Shown piece after piece: positions 11,254 to 22,233 of a DNA stretch of 64,000 nucleotides (position 1 is its first letter; every line of letters starts with the position of its first letter). The translations under genes and the position numbers were made by a program. Location of the stretch: the NCBI RefSeq assembly GCF_964355755.1, contig NC_092674.1, positions 10,919,001-10,983,000 on the forward strand, in the 5' to 3' direction. The notes below the pieces were generated by a model, which was not told where the DNA came from, did no database searches, and saw only the letters and a program-made list of their open reading frames with translations. This DNA is from Antedon mediterranea. Taxonomy: Eukaryota; Echinodermata; Crinoidea; Comatulida; Antedonidae.

Positions 11254-14200
11254 TAAAAAACTTAATGAACCAGCTAAAAGTAAACAAAATGTAGTCAACT
11301 GTGTAACTGCAGTAGCCATTTTGACATAGTCCCTTATAACATTTAAATTTGTAGAGATCATTTTCCAGTTTCGAGGTTTTTTCTCAAACCATCAAACCAA
11401 AAGTTGTAAACTTACAATGGATTCGCCTTAAATCACAAGCAAATTTCCGAAACTATTTTCACAAAAATGTTTAAAAGAAGGAAACACCAAAGTTACTCTT
11501 TTGATTTAGTACAGCATAAAGTAACTGCATTTTATTAGTGTCCCTTTCACACAGCTGTATTTCTAAAAACAAATGCAATTCCACACAATCATGACCAAAT
11601 TTTTAGCACAATACAAATATTGTTTACACATACATTGAAATCGTGAAAATGATAGTGTATTATTATATAATGCTTTATATAGTTCATTTATACATTTGAA
11701 GTATCCCATAAAAACAAACGAGTTAAACAGATTAACATTATTATTAATTACAAACTATTCTTAAATCTTAAAAAGAAAGATATTAATGTATGTACTTTTA
11801 TACCAAATTGTGTCCTAGACTAGTTTACAATGATTTGTCTTATTAAACATCATTTAAATACTATAGGCACATAGTAATAGGGTTGTCCCCTGAATAGGGG
11901 ATGGCTGTAGTGTTAAAAAATACCCCTCGTTACTTTCAGTGTCTCTTTAAATGGTGTTCCCTGTATAGGGGTGTCCCCAAAAATGAGGCTGTACTGTATT
12001 TCACAAAACTAAACCCAAGTGGTGTTGGAAAATTAACATTCTAATAAATAAAATGTATAAAATTGTTTAATATTATTGTAATGCAAACATATCTGTTTAT
12101 ATTACCGATGAAAACACAATTAAGATAAGAAACAAATATCATATTCAAATTAACTTCCTCATCAAAAATATGGCATTATTAAACGCAAGTAGATATGTAG
12201 TCGCATACAGTATGTACAGCAATATACTTCTACATTGGTATAAAAACTTTGACCCACAAAATTTCAATAGTCTACACACACATCAAAAAACATAGAAACA
12301 TACTACAAATCACCGAAGGAAAATTGTTTTCTCGATTAAAAACAGAAAAGTATATATTGTTTGACTATTCTTATATAGATATAAAAAAAAAACAATTTCA
12401 ATATTTCTTCACTTTTCAAAAACGTCAATATTTAAATATAATGTAAATTAAGTAAAACAACATAAATATATGAATTTAAACAATTATATAAAAAGAAAGA
12501 CAAAGAATATTAAAAGTTTAAGGTTTTGTTAAAAATGTATCACCATTCAAAATTATTAGTTATACATACATAATGAATATTCATATCATGTTCAATATTA
12601 CTATACAATTAAAAACATTAAGTGTTTTAAAAGGTATACAATGTGTTTTTAATTGACGTAGAAACTGTGATTTTATCTATGGATGAATAAATGCTATAAT
12701 AAAATGTTATGCTGTGTTCATCTGTCCAGTGAACAATTTGTTAAGTACATAATTTTCGCAATTTTGTTCTTTTGGTGTATATGATTGAAAATAACTTTTA
12801 CCAATTTGTGTTCCATTACAGGTACGCAATGGGTGAAAAAAAAAAAAAATCGATTCTGCCAAGGGAAATTATTCTGAACTACAAATAAAAAATGTGCAAG
12901 TTAAAATAGTGCACTGGATGAACCAGCTTGCGAAACTTGTGTACAGAACAAAATCTATCAATATCAGCTTGTCACTTGTATATTGTAGTGTATTTAGACT
13001 GTAATGAATCTGTTTAGGTGTTTAAAAGTGGTATGAGGGTATTGATAGAAAGAAGGAACCACCTATGTTCCAGTAGCCCACAATTTGGTTTACTATCATT
13101 AACAGGTGTGATAAGTATTAAAAGTAAGTAAATAAGTACCGGTAAGTTACTTAAATTACTGTACATTTTGATCTTTACAATATTTAATATCAAATTGTTT
13201 ATCCATGAGTTAAATACCGTACCTACACAACTACCGTGCATGTTTAAATAATGACATCAGTAAAAATCCAAGGCGGTGTAAAAGGACGTAGGCATATATT
13301 TGACAGACTAACTTGATCATTTTTCTGCAAAAGTTATTATTTTCAAATTATACGAATATGAGAGTTTTCAATCAATCTGGTAGCTATTTAGAATTGTTAA
13401 AGCTATATGCAGGTAAATTTTCTTAAAGAAAAAATCTGATTGGGTGTAGTAAGACTGTGCATTTGACATGTTCAGCACTGATCATATACTTACAATGGGG
13501 CACAGAAAAATGGCTTACTACATATGATTTTTCTTAGTAGAACCATAGAGGAAGATAAGAGATCCTCCATGCTGGAATTCACACAAGTGCATATGATTGT
13601 GCTCGCTGCCTGGATCAGTAGGGAGCCCTCGTGCGCCAAGCTTGTTGTTGAAGTTCTATCTTGGTAACGTTATGCGTTTCTTAAACATCTACAGTATATG
13701 AATTTATGGTATGTTGAAAGAATTTTTATAAAGCAGAACATTAAGAAACTTGTTTGTTAACATGAAGTAAAAATCAAAATGGTGAAATATACCTATACCC
13801 GTTTCACACTGCATAAATTGTTAAAACTTGTACTAACTTTTAACAATAAATTGTGAAAATATTTTGTTTTCATGCATGTATTAAGTAAGTGAACCTTGCA
13901 AAATCTCAGGAGAAAGTACAACTATTTTTGTGATATGCGATTAAGATAATCAGCAAAATACTAGAATGCAGTAACTACTTGGAACATCTTGGAACAAAAA
14001 CAGCAGGCATCTCACTGGTGTTTTGAGATTTTGCACAAAGTTTCTTCACTCCACGCAAACATGGTTACAACTTGTTACAGGTTGTTCATTTTTGAAGATG
14101 TGAAAAGGATATACTGTAGTGTAAGATACAAATGTAAGTAGGTAGCTGACATAATCATAATGGCAATGGTTCAAATTGGAGACAATATATTCAACTATCC

Positions 14201-14612
14201 ATTAATCAGAAAAGAACTGTATAAGCAATAACAATTATTGTATGACAATTAAAATGAAAGCCCAATGTCATTAATTCATAATAAAAATCTGTATACATTA
14301 TCATACACATACTGTATTAAGCTCAACAAATAACAAAAATAAAAGAGTATAGGGTGGTTCGATATTCTAGGTTTGTTGAGAAAAAAACAAATGGAAGACA
14401 GAAAGTAAAACAAAAGGATTGCTACAATTATATTGTAATTCATTAATAAAATGTTTCCAAATTTAACTGAATTTTTCAAAATATACATATATGATTTTAA
14501 ACACAAACTTATGTTTACTTATACTGTATGTGCAGGCTAGACAAATGTATGTAAAGAGAATCACCCTGTTTCACAACTTAGTATGACTACAATACTTTAA
14601 CCTCCTGAACAA

Positions 14613-14618
14613 TTTATT
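14613..14618 (-). terminator. Candidate ADCY9 polyadenylation signal
   Basis: TTTATT on the plus strand gives AATAAA on the gene strand, about 190 nt past the ADCY9 stop. The AT-rich context contains other AATAAA words further on, so this is only the nearest candidate. Confidence 0.3.
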
Positions 14619-14803
14619 TTTCTTAATATATTGTGAAGTTCTTTAATGAACACATTAACTAATATAACCTGGTTAAAATCCAAGTATGATGCCCTAGAAT
14701 TGAGAATTAAAAATGTCAACATTAACATAGTCATAAGATAACACAAAAATTACAATTGATAATTTAGAAAAACTGACCTAAAAATCATTAAGATACAAAC
14801 ATA

Positions 14804-16543
14804 TTATGGTATAACAACAGGTACCGGATCAGGGAGAGGCTCTGCTTTTTTGCCTATAACAAAAAAGGTCCGCATCGGTGCTTGTTTGCCTTTTACCGTT
14901 ACCTCACCCCTATACTTAAAGTCATACAAGTGATTAAGTTTCTCCACAGTTTCCTCTGCAACTTGAATATGCTTGGCCACACCAGTCGAATCCATACGGC
15001 TGGCGATGTTTACTGCATCGCCCCAGATATCATAAAAGAGCTTTGTTGTTCCAATTACACCAGAGTTAATGCTGCCATGGTGGAAACCGATACGCAGAAT
15101 AAACTCAAACGCTCCCATGGTCATGCTCAAGCTTTCGCTATTAAACGTTTCCACGCATTTCTGCATTTGCAAAGAAAAGTCCAGCAAGGTTTGAAGATGT
15201 TCGTACTTGAAAGTTCTTTCGTGTTCAGGTTTTGAAAAATGAAGTCCACACGCTGCCATGTACGTCGAGCCAATGGTCTTAATCTTTTCAACGTCTCTGA
15301 ATTGTTCTTTTTCTAAAAGCGCATCAAAGTCGCCAATCATTTCATTCAGAATACGAATACATTCGATACCGTCTGCAAATATCTCCGAGTAAAACTCGTT
15401 AAAGTTTATTATGCTTCCAAAAATGATTCCTACATTTTCATGGTTTTTAGAATATTTTGAAGAGGCCGTCTCCTTGAAGCTCTCGTACACAAACTTTGGA
15501 ACAATATTGTGTAGTAATTCTTCAGCCTTGTTTTTCTGTTCTTGAATCTTACCCTTGTCTTCGGCCGCTTGTACTCCTCCGTAGAAATTTAACCGAAAGC
15601 TGATTTCAAACTGACGGTTCAAGAGTAACACAAGAAGAACAAGGAGTAGAACAACAAGAATCAATTCTGGCATGCTACTGGTGTTGTTGTTGTTGTCATC
15701 TGGCATACTGGTAGAGTTTGTAAACAAGTCTGCACCCTCAGTGAACGTACATTGATCAATGCTAGATATAATGATAAGAGTGGCGCCACTCAACAGAGCC
15801 ATAATAGTCTTTGTCCAAGAACTTAATTGAATAAAGTTACAATAGTGCAGTAACGCAACTGTTGTTATAAAACAGTAGAATGGTTGCATCATCAGATCGT
15901 CCTTGTTGCATTGCACGTTAGAATAAACGGCAACGGATGGTAAACTAATTAACACTACTCCAAGAATATGGCGTGGATACCAACTATGAAAGAAACTGAC
16001 AAGGCGGGACGAACATCGCGATCTTGCTTTTAAAAAGAACGCTTCCTGTAGAACAGTTATAAATACACACAGTTGTAGTATTGTTCCAACGGCAAATACA
16101 ATTGCCCAATGCAGTTGCACGTCGAACACGAGGAAACATCCTATTGATGTGAATAAGTACACTAAAAAGCCTATGCCAACATCAAATAGTGTATTATATT
16201 TAGTTGTGGAGATCGTTTCACTTGAAAGACGTCTCGATGACGGTCGTTCTTGCGCTTCCATTTGCTGTTCGTCAATTACAGTGTCATCATTCAGTTGTGC
16301 GCGTAGGTTCCGTGGTTTGAACTGATCACGATACAATCTTTCAACACCACTTTCTTCAAAACTCAACATGCATAGATGAGTCGGCGCAGATTGTAGGTAT
16401 TCTGCGTTTACTTGCTTCATAAAACTAACCAGCCGCCGATCCTCAATCTCTTGCGCTTTTACCTTAGACTCTGTCGTCCTTTCTGAATTGCCTTCTTCAA
16501 CATCTGCTGGTGATAGGCCACCGTTCTCAGAGTGGGTTGTGAT
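14804..16543 (-). CDS. ADCY9: Adenylate cyclase 9, last exon: second membrane domain and C2 catalytic domain
   Basis: This exon supplies the C-terminal half of a class III transmembrane adenylate cyclase (ATP to cAMP, plasma membrane). Acceptor tctgttacag precedes 16543; stop TAA is at 14806-14804; 579 residues. Layout: cytoplasmic C1b end (1-115), six hydrophobic helices (about 118-310) with a glycosylatable loop (NSTS, NNTS), then C2 (about 370-565). The segment WYPRHILGVVLISLP...VAVYS...HYCNFIQLSSW closely matches vertebrate ADCY9. C2 keeps Lys422 (KIKTIG), Asp505 (DIWGD), Asn512 and Arg516 (NIASR) and the VKGK lysine, the ATP-binding and transition-state residues of mammalian C2. The protein ends about 12 residues after GKK, lacking most of the vertebrate AC9 C2b tail. 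An upstream in-frame ATG (16657) lies in the intron and is not used. Confidence 0.93.
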   Translation of the reverse strand: MTTHSENGGLSPADVEEGNSERTTESKVKAQEIEDRRLVSFMKQVNAEYLQSAPTHLCMLSFEESGVERLYRDQFKPRNLRAQLNDDTVIDEQQMEAQERPSSRRLSSETISTTKYNTLFDVGIGFLVYLFTSIGCFLVFDVQLHWAIVFAVGTILQLCVFITVLQEAFFLKARSRCSSRLVSFFHSWYPRHILGVVLISLPSVAVYSNVQCNKDDLMMQPFYCFITTVALLHYCNFIQLSSWTKTIMALLSGATLIIISSIDQCTFTEGADLFTNSTSMPDDNNNNTSSMPELILVVLLLVLLVLLLNRQFEISFRLNFYGGVQAAEDKGKIQEQKNKAEELLHNIVPKFVYESFKETASSKYSKNHENVGIIFGSIINFNEFYSEIFADGIECIRILNEMIGDFDALLEKEQFRDVEKIKTIGSTYMAACGLHFSKPEHERTFKYEHLQTLLDFSLQMQKCVETFNSESLSMTMGAFEFILRIGFHHGSINSGVIGTTKLFYDIWGDAVNIASRMDSTGVAKHIQVAEETVEKLNHLYDFKYRGEVTVKGKQAPMRTFFVIGKKAEPLPDPVPVVIP

Positions 16544-16889
16544 CTGTAACAGAGGCTGGATATTTTGAAAAGGAAGAGAGAAAGAGAACACATGTAAGAC
16601 AAGACACAACACAATGCCAGGCAAATTAACATGCAAATGACATGCAAAATGATTCATGATTCATGCAAATTAGATTTTAAAAGCTCCCAATCACCAAGAA
16701 GAAAATTTCTATTTAAACCAATTGAAGTGCGACCAACATTTATTTATTTATTTTTTTAATTTTCTAAAAATAATATTTTTAATTAAAATCTGTTCAAGTA
16801 CGTAGCCAGGAGATTTTGAGGACTTGAACTTTATTTATTCAATACTTTTAAATTTATAATGATTAGTGCAACAGTATGTTGTTATATAT

Positions 16890-17070
16890 CTCTCAATATC
16901 TAAGGTTCAATCCTAACCTAGTCTTATAAACCAAGTCTCATGTGCGGCTTAGGGAGAGTAGATAGTTAAATAGATATAGATATAAGTTAAAACCCGGACA
17001 CTCGTCAAGATCGAACCCTGGGATTGGGAGGCAAGCGTCAACCTTGGTTCCCTACGGCCGTATTGTTTAG
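16890..17070 (-). mobile_element. tRNA-derived SINE copy, family B (minus)
   Basis: On the minus strand it reads GACGCTTGCCTCCCAATCCC, then GGGTTCGATC (box B), TACTCT and TGAGACTTGGTTTA, parallel to the plus-strand copy at 9630-9800. An AGATATAG-type insertion separates two parts of the body. Confidence 0.55.
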
Positions 17071-17742
17071 AGTAACATAAAATATGTACCTTTTATAAAG
17101 ATGACGATTTATATGTATCTTACACTGAGAATATAATTTAAAATCAATTAAAAAAATATTTATTTTAAACAAAAAATGTTTTTAAATCCAATATTTAAAA
17201 AAATTAGTAAATTCAGGACCCTTTGGATCATGTTAAAATTACTTTACTGCAGTAACTACTTATGAAATATGTATAATTTTTAGTTTTTCAATATACAAAA
17301 AGCTGCTAAATAATTATATAAAATATAAACAGCTTACAGAGAACAAAACATAGTTAGCAAAGTTAATGTGATGAGTTCTTTTACGTAAATTCAAAATCTT
17401 TTCCCGGAGCAAGATACAACTTGATATACTGTATATTCTCACGTATAAAGTTGCGTAAATCAGATATACTTATTTAATCCCAGCTTCCCAAGATTTATAT
17501 GATCCACATGAGTCTAAAGTGACCAGAAATTACCATGTTTTAACAATGCTATTCTGGTTACTATAATTCACCAAAATATTAATCACTTACTGCTCCAGAA
17601 TTGCTTAGTAACTGAAATTATACATGTTAAGCCAACATGGATTATGAAATTAAATTTGAATACTAAATGGACATCACACATTTAAGATGTATGTATGTCC
17701 TTTCCCACATTTAATTTTCTAGTAACATGTTACGTACTAATG

Positions 17743-17890
17743 CTTGGTTCCCACTCGGACACAATGCAAGGACGTAGCGCAACGCAAGTAATTTGGTCAA
17801 TCATAAGCAATGGATTATTTGAACTGTCGTTTTTCATTGGTCAATTGCTTGCGTTGCGCTTACAATCTTTCGTCCTAGTATGAACCAAAG
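17743..17890. mobile_element. Short MITE with imperfect inverted ends
   Basis: The left arm (CTTGGTTCCCACTCGGAC ... GTAGCGCAACGCAAG) and right arm (CTTGCGTTGCGCTTAC ... GTCCTAGTATGAACCAAAG) are imperfect reverse complements of about 45 nt each around a short centre with ATTGGTCAATTG-like sequence. No clear target duplication, so the superfamily is undetermined. A plus-strand open frame over it is chance. Confidence 0.6.
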
Positions 17891-20736
17891 ATTTAGGCAT
17901 AATTTTATACGTAAGTATATACAGTAATATCTAATTCTGTAAGAAAAATGAATTATAAAGCATGATGATAACAATATGTAATTACAAAGTATGACATCAT
18001 GAAGAATTTACTAAAATGGGTAAAGATAGTAAGTATATAGTAAGAGCTACATCTGTCGTTTTAAACTTTAAAATACAAAAAAGTGAGTGAAAAAATAAGA
18101 GAGTGAAGGAATAAAGAATTTAAGTCCAATTACAACCAGAAAACAAAATATTATTTTTGAACTAATGATGTATTAATTTACTTTAAAGAAACATTTTAAC
18201 TACTTTTTAGTGGAGGTTTTTTATCTCTGTCAGTTATTTAAAATAAAACAAATAAAAATAATTAATATAACATGTAAAAAAAAAAAATATTGGATAGGCT
18301 TTATAAAGAAAATAATTCATTAAAATTATTATTTTAAGAACAAGAAAATGAATACTATAATAATATTGAAATACCAGGATTGGATGAATGGAAATTAATT
18401 GATTTCAATTTCATATACTTTACTTTTGGTACTACAGTACCTTATTTAGTAATAGAGAAACAATAGCTAATAAGTAAAAGTATGGGGCATCCCAATAGCC
18501 TACAAACCAAATTTTAAGCTTGTGCACTAGCCAATTTTGTTCGCACAAATGATAAGTGTCAGCTATGCTTGCAACAAATTCTGTGTTGTATTTGTAGAGT
18601 ATATTTTTATATTTTGTCAATTATACGCCATTCAGTCTTGTGCCTCCATTATGTTTTTATGTGCAATTTGAATAAAATATTTTCATTAGTGTATTTTTTT
18701 CAAAATTTAGGGAAAGAGGGTAGGAGAGGGGGGACATTCACCTCTTGGATCTGTCTCAGACTGAAACAAATTACAGATAAAAACCACAACAAGTAATTCC
18801 AACTTCCTAAAAACAGAATATTTAGTGTTCTATTTGTGTTCTGTCAGCAAATAGTGAAATAGAGTACAGGAAACTACCCCATACAAGATCAAGGTCAAAT
18901 CTATAAATACAACTAAAACAAGATTTTGGAGAATAAAATAGAAAATATTCCTAAGAATTATCCATGATTTTAATTAGATGATTCTATTTTTAAATTAGAC
19001 ACAGGAAATGTGGAATTTTTAATTCTGGAAAAACTGAACTGATTTAATGGGCTTCACTAAAATTGTCTAAAATGGAAAGAGAAATATCTTTCTATATTTA
19101 AATATGGTGGTAGTATATCTACTGTAAATGTGAAGTTTTAAATGTTAAAATGTGAATTAAATAAATGTTGATTCAGAACGGTTCTTGATTTTTGTACAAG
19201 AAATTATAAAGGTTACTGCAATGTACTTTTATGTATTTTTGTGTGAATAACACCATGGAGGCAGTAATATATTCAAGCATGACTGTGTGCAACCAAGCAT
19301 GACCATACACAGGCAAACGTTAATGTATGCATGAATATTGGTTTGTTTTGTTGTAGATCGTCTACTCTAAACAAACCGATTGCTATTTGCTAATATGAAT
19401 AAAAGTAACAATTAGAAGATAACCCCAATTTACTTTTAATAAGACTAACATTGTGGGAATTTAAATTTGTTTTGTTCTGGTTTATTGTAATAAAATCTGA
19501 CAAAATAAAAATTTAATGTCGCATGCAAATACAGGCTTGTAGTGGATATATTATTATATAGGAAGATCTACAGTTCAAATTCAAAACAAGAATTTCTATT
19601 TGCAGTGGTTAGATATTTTAAAGTTAAAATAAATTCATAAAATAAATATATATTTATATCATATAAAATGTGTAGCTTACAGTAATAGTGGTTAAATTGT
19701 ATGAACATGTATATGATCATAGATATATTATATCTCTATATGATAAAATGTTTATTTTTTATCTAATTATGTAAAATTGTGTAACTTTGTGTTTTTCCCT
19801 CAAATTAGAAAATAATCTATAATAAAACCATTCATTTCCATTCACCAGATAAATATCAACCAAAGGGTTTATCAAGTATAATGCATACACCAAAAGAAAC
19901 ACACCATTTATATTGTTGATGATGAAATAGTTCTACATTTATTCTTGAATGTTATACAAATAATGAATGTTTATGAGTGCAATGAAACAAATAATTTCAT
20001 GAGGTGACAGATGAAAATTGGTTATGTTTTCACTATGCACACTACAGGTTGATCAAGCCTAGCCTTGTATCACATGTGTAGTTGCTCACTATCTAACAAA
20101 AATTAACGCCCAAAACAAAATTGCAGTACTCGCATAAAATGACATTGTACTCTTGATGATGTAATTAAGAGTTCAATAGAATATTTATTGAATATCATGT
20201 GACCCACAAACAAATGACAACAATCTACTTAGGTGTGTTATGATGATGATTATGACATATAAATATTGAAATATTGAATGCTGATGATAAATTAATAAAT
20301 ATCCAAATATTTAATCAACAATAATGAATTGTGTTGGAGTGTGCAATAATAATAATACTTTATAGGTAAACAGAACAATAGTGTTTGATGGACTAATAGC
20401 TATTGTGGTCTATAAGTTTAACAATCACAACCTTATTAACCTTTATATTCATCTATAGCCATGATAGTAGAGGGAGAAAATTCATGCAATCCCGGCAATA
20501 AAAACAGTAAACGAAAAAAAAAGGAAAATATACAAAACATTGAACATACTGTACATCATGACATACATAGACATCAGATTTATAACTAAATAACTAACAA
20601 GTTAAAATCTAAAAATTAATGCAGAAATAAAAGGCGATGGGAAGGTGGGAATGGGGATGTATGTTTATCAACTATTATTGGACATAAAAATGTTCATTTT
20701 TTTAGTGTAAATCGTACAAATACCAACATTTTTAAA

Positions 20737-20796
20737 TTTTCTGTGTAGTATTGGTTGACACGTTTCAACCAATACTATACACAGAAAATTCATTCT
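20737..20796. repeat. Compact hairpin (about 24-bp stem)
   Basis: ATTTTCTGTGTA-GTATTGGTTGA is followed after about 7 nt by its reverse complement, with only a 2-nt (TA) bulge. The arms are otherwise exact. It could be a young inverted-repeat element or a small hairpin RNA; the loop is short for an animal microRNA precursor. Confidence 0.7.
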
Positions 20797-21544
20797 TTTT
20801 CTGATTTTGTATTCAAATGTAATTTGTTAATGTTTTTAAACCTAAATATGAAATCAGTCATCAGCTAAGAATTTTCATTCAAATGTACAACAGGTTATAA
20901 TTTAAGCTGTAACAGACAAAGAAATCATTTTAACAAAAATTAATTTTGAATTACCTAATCTCTAAATGCGATTTAATATTTTTGTATAAAAAAATTTCAG
21001 AACGCATAATAATTATGATAATTCGCAAATATTCTTATTTTTATAATTAGATTTTATGATTAATAAAAATTATTAATTGATTTCTTAATTTAAAAATTAA
21101 TTGTTTGTTTAAAAATACTTTTTCTATTCTTTTTTTTAATCAGTGAATTTATAATTATGGAAAATTACAGTACCATAAAAATTAATGAATAATATATTGC
21201 AAAAATGTTGTCTTCATTAATTTTATCATTGATACTAAAAGTTAGAGAGATTCACTAGTTTAAAATTAATTGAAATTAATTAGTTTGTTTAAAAGTACTA
21301 GAATTTATAATAATGAATTTATAGAAGCTATACACAAACAAGAAAGAGAAGCCTATATTAAAACCTATAGAAGATAAGGGTGAGATTAATTTGATGCTAT
21401 TTAGAGGTAATTTTCTTTTCTGTGTGGTAAATACTTAAATAAAAGGGAAGATTTGTACCCTCCCTCTCAGAATTCACCCTACATAATACAATTAATGTAC
21501 AGCTACGGTACACAAAGTGTACACAAATCTCGAAAAATATGATA

Positions 21545-21775
21545 TGCAGTACCACAACTTTACCCCATAATTTGGTCCTAATTTATCATAGCTTTACGCC
21601 ACAATTTGGTACAAATTTATCTACAGCTTTACGCCACAATTTGGTACAAATTTATCCTAGCTTTACCCAACAATTTGGTACAAATTTATCAAAGCTTTAC
21701 CCAATAATTTGGTACAAATTTATCATAGCTTTAACACACGATTTGGTACACATTTATCATAACTTTACCCTAACT
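21545..21775. repeat. Minisatellite, about 38-bp unit, about 6 copies
   Basis: Units share AGCTTTACCCA.AATTTGGTACAAATTTATC with drift. The 84-codon plus-strand open frame over it is a repeat by-product. Confidence 0.85.
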
Positions 21776-22119
21776 GTAAGTGGCATAATGTAGTAAAATA
21801 TATTTCTTATAGTTGATATATGAACAAATACTGAATTTCGTTTATTCATTGAATTTAGACAGAAACTTATTGAGAGAGTGAATGACCCTCAACCTGTAAA
21901 TGACATTTTTAAGTGACTGGCACATATCTTTTTATTACTTACAGACATTCTGAAAATATTTTTTTGTAACAATCTGGCGTAAAAGGCAAAGAAGTTTGGT
22001 TGGCAAAAAGAAAATGTATTGAAGAATGTTAACTCTTTTTATGCACTATAAACTACAAAATCTAAGTGTAATAGTAACTAATAAATAGTGTAGTGTATTG
22101 TGACGTTAGTTTGGGTTAC

Positions 22120-22233
22120 CTGTGCACTCTCTGGATTACTTTGAGCTTCTGGATGCGGCGGGTGAGCAGATTTGCGAGATAGCACTCGTGGCATCCATAC
22201 TGGGCTACTTTTAGGAGCTTGACTACTACTGAC
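22120..22233 (-). CDS. ADCY9: ADCY9 exon, C1b cytoplasmic linker
   Basis: A 114-nt exon (38 codons, phase 0 both ends) between acceptor acactgtag (AG at 22235-22234) and donor CACAG|gtaacc (22119-22118). It encodes a Ser/Pro-rich, probably disordered peptide (SSSQAPKSSPVWMPR ... HPPHPEAQSNPESAQ). The C1b region of ADCY9 links the first catalytic half to the second membrane domain and is poorly conserved, so sequence alone would not identify it. The call rests on clean splice sites, phase agreement with the exons on both sides (25863 and 16543) and an open frame. The surrounding 66-codon frame in another phase is not used. It could be alternatively spliced, since skipping it preserves the frame. 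Confidence 0.75.

Larger units (their letters stand above)
8421..14612. other. Intergenic region between CBP 5' end and ADCY9 3' end
   Basis: About 6 kb with no convincing gene. It contains SINE copies (listed separately), an imperfect hairpin near 10215-10270 (CCGATTCC...GGAATCGG with CCTGCTTT/AAAGCAGG inside), a C-rich run at about 11222-11253, and a TIR-like remnant with GGGG-TGTCC words at 11870-12000. Its left end probably holds CBP regulatory DNA and its right end ADCY9 3' untranslated sequence. Confidence 0.5.
16544..22119 (-). other. ADCY9 intron
   Basis: Intron of about 5.6 kb, GT at 22119-22118 and AG at 16545-16544 on the minus strand. It holds a SINE (16890-17070), a small MITE (17743-17890), a perfect-arm hairpin (20737-20796) and a 38-bp minisatellite (21545-21775). 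The remainder is AT-rich and featureless. Confidence 0.75.

Noticed and set aside
14882-15235. 117-codon plus-strand frame
   Set aside because: Antisense to the conserved ADCY9 C2 domain.
16544-16657. ATG at 16657 as the start of a short stand-alone cyclase
   Set aside because: The sequence before ITTHSENG is intronic; a good acceptor lies at 16545-16544 and its phase fits the upstream exon.
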